64,000 nucleotides of DNA from Priestia aryabhattai B8W22. GTDB lineage: Bacteria > Bacillota > Bacilli > Bacillales > Bacillaceae_H. The stretch lies in the NCBI RefSeq assembly GCF_000956595.1, contig NZ_JYOO01000009.1:62001-126000 (forward strand). The letters are read 5' to 3'. Below are positions 61,126-64,000 of this stretch, one piece after another. The position numbers were made by a program, and so were the translations under genes. The first letter of the stretch is position 1. Each line of letters starts with the position of its first letter. Under the pieces are notes generated by a model. The model worked only from the letters and a program-made list of their open reading frames with translations. It was not told the origin of the DNA and searched no databases.

Positions 61126-62649
61126 TTACGCTTCATTTAACGAATTCATAAAACGACTGAATGCGAGCTGCCCTTCAGAAGTTTGTTTAAACACACCTGC
61201 ATGTTCTAAAATAGTGGCAAAGACCAAACCGAGCTCTTGTTGGAGAATCTCTTGAACATTTTCCGCTTCAATATGTGGATATTTTTTCTTGATTTGTTCC
61301 GCCCACTTCACGTGTTTTTGCACTTGATCATGTCTGCTGGCTAACTCACTCAGGTTATTCTGAACCAACCCTTTGGCCACTAGACTCATTTCGTCTTTCA
61401 AACGACCGGGTAAAACCGCAAGCCCCATTACTTCGATTAAACCTATGTTCTCTTTTTTGATATGATGAACTTCTGCATGCGGATGATAAATACCATCTGG
61501 GTGCTTGCCGTTTGTTCGATTGTTTCGCAGTACTAAATCTAATTCGTACAAATCTCCTCTTTTCCGAGCAATAGGCGTGACCGTATTGTGAGGAGTTTGA
61601 CCTGTAAAAGCCAAAATATCGGCACTTTGATCACTATATGATTTCCATTTCTTCAAAATGAAATCCGCTGCTTCCACTAATGGTGCAAGGTGAGAACTTT
61701 GAAGACGAACGACCGACATCGGCCAATGAACAATTCCAGCTTTCACGTTTGGATATGCTTTAAGAGAGAACAATTTATTTATTTTTGCTTTAGCCATAGG
61801 AAAATCATGATAGCCGCCTTGAAAGTGGTCATGAGTTAAAATAGATCCTCCTACGATGGGTAGGTCTGCATTTGACCCTAAAAAATAATGTGGAAATTGT
61901 TCAACGAAGGCAAGCAGCCGCTTAAACGTTTGCTTTGAAATATGCATGGGTGTATGTTCACTCGCAAAAATAATGGCATGTTCATTATAATAAACATAAG
62001 GTGAAAACTGCATATACCACAGCTCTTCCTGCAATTCTACAGGAATAATCCGGTGATTTTGACGAGCTGGGTGGTTAATACGACCTGCATAACCAGCATT
62101 TTCTTTACATAGAAGACACAGCGGATAGTTGCTTTCCTTCAATGATTTGCTTGCTGCAATTGCTTTTGGATCTTTTTCCGGCTTTGATAAGTTGATAGTA
62201 ATTTCAAGTTCTCCAAAGTCAGTGTTTGTTACCCATCTTTCGTTTTTAGCAATTCGATCTCTGCGAATATAGTGAATGTCTTTTGACAGCTTATAATAAT
62301 AGCTTGTGGCTTTTTGAGGGCTTTGCTGATAGTGATCATAAAATGTCCGATTAACCTCTGAAGGCATGCTTGCAAAGCATCCCATTATTTTGGTATCGAA
62401 TAAATCTCTATACGTGATAGAATTCTCGGCGATTCGATTGTTTTCTGCAGCCCAATCAAGCATGTTGTCTAAAATAGCAGCTGGATGTTCCAGACGTTCT
62501 TCTTTGACTTCTACTATAATACATTCGTCGAGTTTTAACACTTCCAGCAGTTTATTTCTCACCACATCTATATCCCATTTTGTTACTAGATTCTTTTGTA
62601 AACCATATTGAATAAGTCGGGTGATTTCTTCATGAATGTTGACTGACAT
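61126..62649 (-). CDS. galT: UDP-glucose:hexose-1-phosphate uridylyltransferase, type 2 GalT
   Basis: 507 residues, the long Firmicute (type 2) GalT, unlike the 350-residue enterobacterial form. Features include the N-terminal domain with 'DTKIMGCFASMPSEVNRTFYDHY', 'NYPLCLLCKENAGYAGRINHPARQNHR' and the histidine-rich 'GGSILTHDHFQGGYHDFP'. It swaps UMP between UDP-glucose and galactose-1-phosphate in the Leloir pathway. AAAGGA precedes the ATG, 30 bases after galK; the pair is an operon. Confidence 0.92.
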   Translation of the reverse strand: MSVNIHEEITRLIQYGLQKNLVTKWDIDVVRNKLLEVLKLDECIIVEVKEERLEHPAAILDNMLDWAAENNRIAENSITYRDLFDTKIMGCFASMPSEVNRTFYDHYQQSPQKATSYYYKLSKDIHYIRRDRIAKNERWVTNTDFGELEITINLSKPEKDPKAIAASKSLKESNYPLCLLCKENAGYAGRINHPARQNHRIIPVELQEELWYMQFSPYVYYNEHAIIFASEHTPMHISKQTFKRLLAFVEQFPHYFLGSNADLPIVGGSILTHDHFQGGYHDFPMAKAKINKLFSLKAYPNVKAGIVHWPMSVVRLQSSHLAPLVEAADFILKKWKSYSDQSADILAFTGQTPHNTVTPIARKRGDLYELDLVLRNNRTNGKHPDGIYHPHAEVHHIKKENIGLIEVMGLAVLPGRLKDEMSLVAKGLVQNNLSELASRHDQVQKHVKWAEQIKKKYPHIEAENVQEILQQELGLVFATILEHAGVFKQTSEGQLAFSRFMNSLNEA

Positions 62650-62679
62650 ACACTCGTTCCTTTCTCTATCTGTTTTCTC

Positions 62680-63858
62680 TTATACTGCTTCTAATGTGAG
62701 TTCACGCGCTCCTTCTCCAACCGTAACCACATAAAATTCAGCTTCTAAACTTGTTTTCTTATAGTAGGCGTCTTTTACTTCCTCAATAAACCTATCAACC
62801 TGTGCTTTTTTTACGATGCTGATTGTACAGCCGCCAAAGCCTGCACCTGTCATGCGTGATCCAATCACACCTTCTTGCAACCAAGCTGCTTCTACAAGAG
62901 CATCTAATTCTTTCCCGCTTACTTCATAGTCATCTCGCAGCGAACGGTGCGATTCATTCATCAATTGACCAAACCCTTTTAAATCACCATTTTGCAATTT
63001 ACCAACCGCTTCTTTTGTGCGCTCATTTTCATATATCGCATGTTTAGCGCGCTTACAATCTACTTCATTTTGTATCAAAGATTTGTGCTTTTCAAATTGC
63101 TCTTTGGTTAAATCACCAAGCGAAGTAATGGAAAGTGACGTTTGCAAATCTGACAGCGCTCTTTCACACTCCATGCGTCGTTCATTATATTTTGAGTCTG
63201 CCAGCCCTCTTCGCTTATTTGTATTAGAAATAACGAGCACAGCATCTGTTAATTGCAGCGGGCTATAATGATATTCAAGAGTTTGACAGTTTAACAATAC
63301 GGCTTGATTTTCCTTTCCCATTCCAATTGCAAACTGATCCATAATCCCGCAGCTTACGCCGATAAATTCATTTTCAGCTTGCTGCGCCATTTTTACAAGG
63401 TCTATCATATCAATATTCAATTCAAGAATTTTATTTAAAAGTACGCATGTGACTAACTCAATTGACGCCGACGATGAAAGCCCTGCTCCGTTAGGAATGT
63501 TGCCGAAAAACAAGATATCAAAACCAAAAGGAAGGTCATATCCGTGCTTTTTAAAGGTGTCCATTACTCCTTTTGGATAATTAGCCCAATCATCCTCGGC
63601 TTTGTACGTTAATTGCTCTAAAGAAGATTCAATAACGCCTGCTTCAGAGAAGTTTTTAGAGTACATACGTATTTTTCGATCATGACGTTTTTGTACTACC
63701 GCATACGTTCCTATACTCAATGAACAAGGAAAAACATGCCCTCCATTATAATCAGTATGTTCTCCAATTAAATTGACACGTCCTGGCGCAAAAAAGCAGC
63801 GAATAGCTTCTGACGAATGAAATATTTGTTTGAACTCTTCGATTAATTTTCCCAGCAT
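62680..63858 (-). CDS. galK: Galactokinase GalK
   Basis: 392 residues of the GHMP kinase family. The galactokinase signature 'PGRVNLIGEHTDYNGG' is near residue 26, the ATP loop 'IPNGAGLSSSASIEL' near 120 and 'GSRMTGAGFGGCTISIV' near 340. It phosphorylates galactose at C1, supplying galT. AGGTGATAATAA precedes the ATG. The gap to the upstream gene is ten bases, so galK is internal to an operon. Confidence 0.93.
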   Translation of the reverse strand: MLGKLIEEFKQIFHSSEAIRCFFAPGRVNLIGEHTDYNGGHVFPCSLSIGTYAVVQKRHDRKIRMYSKNFSEAGVIESSLEQLTYKAEDDWANYPKGVMDTFKKHGYDLPFGFDILFFGNIPNGAGLSSSASIELVTCVLLNKILELNIDMIDLVKMAQQAENEFIGVSCGIMDQFAIGMGKENQAVLLNCQTLEYHYSPLQLTDAVLVISNTNKRRGLADSKYNERRMECERALSDLQTSLSITSLGDLTKEQFEKHKSLIQNEVDCKRAKHAIYENERTKEAVGKLQNGDLKGFGQLMNESHRSLRDDYEVSGKELDALVEAAWLQEGVIGSRMTGAGFGGCTISIVKKAQVDRFIEEVKDAYYKKTSLEAEFYVVTVGEGARELTLEAV

Positions 63859-63868
63859 TTATTATCAC

Positions 63869-64000
63869 CTATTTTAAGTAGTTTTTTGGAAACGGATTCA
63901 TATGTACATTGTAAAGTCCAATTTTCCTTGCCTCAATGGTAAAATTACTATCGATAATCGGTACTTTTTTGCTTATCACTTTAAAAATGATTCTTTTAAA
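63869..64000 (-). CDS. C-terminal end of the gene upstream of galK (partial)
   Basis: An open frame enters from the right edge and ends with TAG at 63871-63869. The 43 visible residues include 'IIDSNFTIEARKIGLYNVHM' and end NPFPKNYLK. It lies ten bases before galK on the same strand, so it should be an operon partner. The end does not look like GalE or GalM as I remember them; a glycoside hydrolase or other sugar gene is possible. Not identified. Confidence 0.5.
   Translation of the reverse strand, partial: FKRIIFKVISKKVPIIDSNFTIEARKIGLYNVHMNPFPKNYLK
63887..63900. promoter_or_regulatory. Cre-like site near galK
   Basis: TGGAAACGGATTCA matches the CcpA cre consensus (TGWAANCGNTNWCA) at 12 of 14 positions, inside the end of the gene upstream of galK. 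Catabolite repression of gal genes is common in Bacillus. Confidence 0.3.

Overview
The window is a chromosomal stretch from a low-GC, spore-forming Bacillaceae. Gene content and order match the yjzD-to-yjcH part of the Bacillus subtilis chromosome closely, with lineage-specific insertions. Protein divergence, the type of insertions and the dispersed repeats make Priestia (Bacillus) megaterium or a close relative my best guess. This is inferred from memory of the families, not from a search. I see no rRNA, tRNA, prophage, insertion sequence or CRISPR array.

Layout. 1-5 kb: end of an RpiR/MurR-type regulator, an acetyltransferase, a PgpA-like protein, a small membrane protein, the yjcH-yjcG-yjcF cluster and a DUF421 protein. 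5.1-9.1 kb: a small unknown gene, the UvrD-type helicase YjcD and an M48 protease. 9.1-13.6 kb: a sporulation island. It starts with spoVIF and ends with yjcA and cotO. Between them are a YjcZ-type micro-protein and five genes I cannot place; two of the genes have good sigma-K promoter matches. In B. subtilis this neighbourhood carries coat genes, so this is the most likely place for an undescribed, lineage-specific spore-surface system. 14-24 kb: antiporter YjbQ, MgtE, PrpE, an operon yjbL-sasB-nadF-yjbO, then yjbK-yjbJ and yjbI-spxH. 24.5-31.5 kb: PepF, CoiA, cardiolipin synthase, MecA and a TerC protein. 31.5-38.5 kb: spx surrounded by newcomers, namely a malonate transporter (madLM) with a LysR regulator and two amino-acid permeases. 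These separate spx from yjbC, its operon partner in B. subtilis. 38.5-54.7 kb: yjbC, the opp operon, trpS with a T-box leader, yjbA, the app operon and yjaZ. 54.8-60 kb: fabHA-fabF with a FapR-like site, comZ, two degenerate enzyme-like proteins and yjzD. 60-64 kb: a hydroxyisobutyrate-dehydrogenase-like protein and a gal operon (galK, galT and the end of an upstream gene).

Functional themes. Proteolysis and stress control are concentrated here: Spx, its ClpXP adaptor SpxH, the ClpC adaptor MecA, and the (p)ppGpp synthetase SasB. Peptide uptake (two complete five-gene ABC systems) sits with PepF, which degrades imported peptides. Competence is represented by MecA, CoiA and ComZ. Sporulation is represented by the 9-13.6 kb island.

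Repeats. Three copies of a dispersed element (about 80, 260 and 290 bp) lie directly downstream of yjcD, yjbQ and an amino-acid permease. In each copy the same conserved end abuts or lies close to the stop codon and is followed by a strong hairpin with a T-run, so the element appears to serve as a terminator.
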